Positions 42,072 to 43,333 of a stretch of DNA of 43,333 bases are shown piece after piece. The DNA is taken from assembly GCA_900155495.1 (NCBI GenBank), contig FTLJ01000119.1, positions 1 through 43,333 of the forward strand, in the 5' to 3' direction. The DNA is from Porogramme epimiltina. Taxonomy: Eukaryota > Basidiomycota > Agaricomycetes > Polyporales > Polyporaceae. A program made the translations under genes and the position numbers. The notes under the pieces are model-generated. The model made no database searches. It was not told where the DNA came from and saw nothing but the letters and a program-made list of their open reading frames with translations. How positions within the stretch are numbered: the first letter of the stretch is position 1; every line of letters begins with the position of its first letter.

Positions 42072-43333
42072 CGCGGCCTCTGCCTCGGTCTGCGACAGCC
42101 AGGCGTCGTCGTCCAGGCCGTGTGCGGGTCGACGTGAAGGTGAGAATCCCCGTCCGATATACTGGCGCGATCAGAAACAAATCTCCCAGATTCCGCTGAC
42201 TAACCCCCCAGATTAACTCCTTCTGCTTACTCGCCTTCACCCCCCGCTTACCCTCCTTATCGCCCTTCTAATCGCCATCCTAATCACCATTACTCCCCGC
42301 CGTCCCCCGCCGCCTCCCGCGTACAGACCCCGTGCCAGCCCGAGCCCCGTCCCGCTGCCCCGGCCTCGGGCAGCGCCCCAAGTTTATCGCCCCGCTCCAG
42401 GCCCACGGCCCCGGTGCCACGCCCTTCCCACCGCCCTCGTCTGCGCGCCCTCCGCGCCAGCCGCGCCTCTACAGCTGACCACGCTCGTTCACAGGGCCAC
42501 CAGCCACGTCGCGCCCGGCAGGGCACCTTCAATTGGCGAACTCATCCAGCCACGCCCGGCCCGCGCGAGCTCGTCCCCTTCCCCGCCCGCCCCCTGCGTT
42601 CTCCAGCGCCGGCTCCACGGCCCCGGCGCAGATCTGCGCGATGGACAAAGCCTGCGCCGTGCGTGCCTGTCCCCCCCGCACGCGCACCCGTTTACGACCC
42701 ACATGTCGTCATCCTCCCCTCATCCCAGCGAAGGCCCCCAACCCGGCCTCGGCGCGCGCGCGACGCACTCAGCGCACGACCCCGCGGCGCACACGAGTGC
42801 CCTTCGACAGATTGCTCGGGCACACACTTGATCGATCTCACGGCACGCGCAGGCTCCACGTACGTCCGCGTCCGCGTCCGCGACCGAAATACATATGTAC
42901 TCGCCGCCCCCCCGCGCGCCATGTGCCTCGCGCACGCCGACACAGCGGATACATCCTACTTACGATATCACACACGCTAAGCTCCCTGCACAACCTAAAC
43001 CTCCAGCCCCCCGCGCCCCCGCGCGCCCCATGGCCAGCACGCAGCCCCCTCGCAGCCCGGAGAACGGCCCCCCCAAGCTTCGTCGCAGGCTTCCGCTCGG
43101 GCCCGCACAGCCGCCACGCCTCCGGCAGCCCCAGGCGACCGCCGCGGCGCCGGGTGTGAACCGCGCAGCCTAAACGCGCCCCGCCGTGGGGCGCGCGTTC
43201 CCGCGCCCGCACCTCGGGAGCCCCCCTCCCCGCCGCCCCGAACCCCGAACCCCGAACCCCGGACCCCCAACCCCGCCCTGCGCAAGCGGAGGCGAGGCAC
43301 GGGTTGGGGGGCCCCCCCCGCCCGCGGGGGAGG
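42072..43333. other. GC-rich right end without a supportable gene
   Basis: Upstream of the minus-strand velvet gene. Pyrimidine-rich sequence to about 42300, then very GC-rich sequence. A plus-strand frame from 42195 (after TGACTAACCCCCCAG, which looks like a branch site and acceptor) reads Tyr/Ser/Pro/His-rich and could be an exon of a gene transcribed to the right, but it has no start codon or domain. Near 43240-43270 there are tandem CCGAACCC units. Confidence 0.4.

Noticed and set aside
43236..43275. Tandem CCGAACCC units that could suggest a telomere
   Set aside because: The unit is not the TTAGGG/CCCTAA repeat usual in filamentous fungi, and only about four units are present.
1..43333. 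CRISPR arrays, insertion sequences and bacterial operons
   Set aside because: The window is eukaryotic; no regularly spaced direct repeats and no transposase or reverse transcriptase motifs were seen.

Overview
This window looks like nuclear DNA of a filamentous basidiomycete (class Agaricomycetes). It is GC-rich, and its genes are split by many short introns (mostly 48-70 nt) with canonical GT..AG ends. The gene set fits: a HET-domain protein, a VosA-like velvet regulator, a fungal APH-like kinase, an importin-13/Kap122-type karyopherin, a long-chain acyl-CoA synthetase and a U6 snRNA gene. I cannot name the species. All gene models were assembled by eye from reading frames, splice signals and remembered family motifs; no search was run.

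Layout. 1-3.3 kb: GC-rich sequence with no supportable gene. 3.3-5.7 kb: relic A1 of a multicopy effector-like gene family, then a U6 snRNA gene (minus strand). 6.1-7.9 kb: a decayed peroxisomal acyl-CoA oxidase. 8.3-9.4 kb: an APH-like kinase. 9.9-15.2 kb: an intact family member (A2) and a truncated one (A3), with repeated flanks. 15.5-18.6 kb: acyl-CoA synthetase (minus). 19.3-22 kb: a HET-gene relic and relic A4. 22.3-24.4 kb: HET-domain gene (minus). 25.4-29.7 kb: 20-exon karyopherin (plus), convergent with a Ser/Thr-rich single-pass membrane protein (29.8-32.0 kb, minus). 32.6-38.0 kb: two intact members of a second effector subfamily (B1, B2). 38.6-42.1 kb: velvet protein (minus). 42.1-43.3 kb: GC-rich sequence without a clear gene.

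The main point of interest is a same-strand cluster of at least six copies of a P-loop NTPase plus putative restriction-endonuclease-like nuclease family. It resembles the Crinkler/RHS-type (CR) effectors described across eukaryotes. Subfamily B carries a probable ubiquitin-like header; subfamily A has a short Ser/Pro-rich N-terminus instead. Both share a phase-1 intron that cuts the Walker A codon series at the same place, an Arg-Glu-Tyr motif upstream of it, and a C-terminal FDA/IDA-type motif. The copies show a full range of fates: intact (A2, B1), intact but with a mutated Walker A (B2), nuclease lost by a 464-nt deletion (A3), P-loop destroyed (A4) and both ends missing (A1). Their promoters and 3' flanks recur as separate blocks, so the locus appears to turn over by duplication, deletion and local exchange.

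The remaining genes are ordinary housekeeping or regulatory genes. Two long introns (671 nt in the acyl-CoA synthetase, 473 nt in the velvet gene) and a 37-bp piece of the synthetase 3' end sitting in front of A2 suggest that the rearrangements also touched neighbouring genes.
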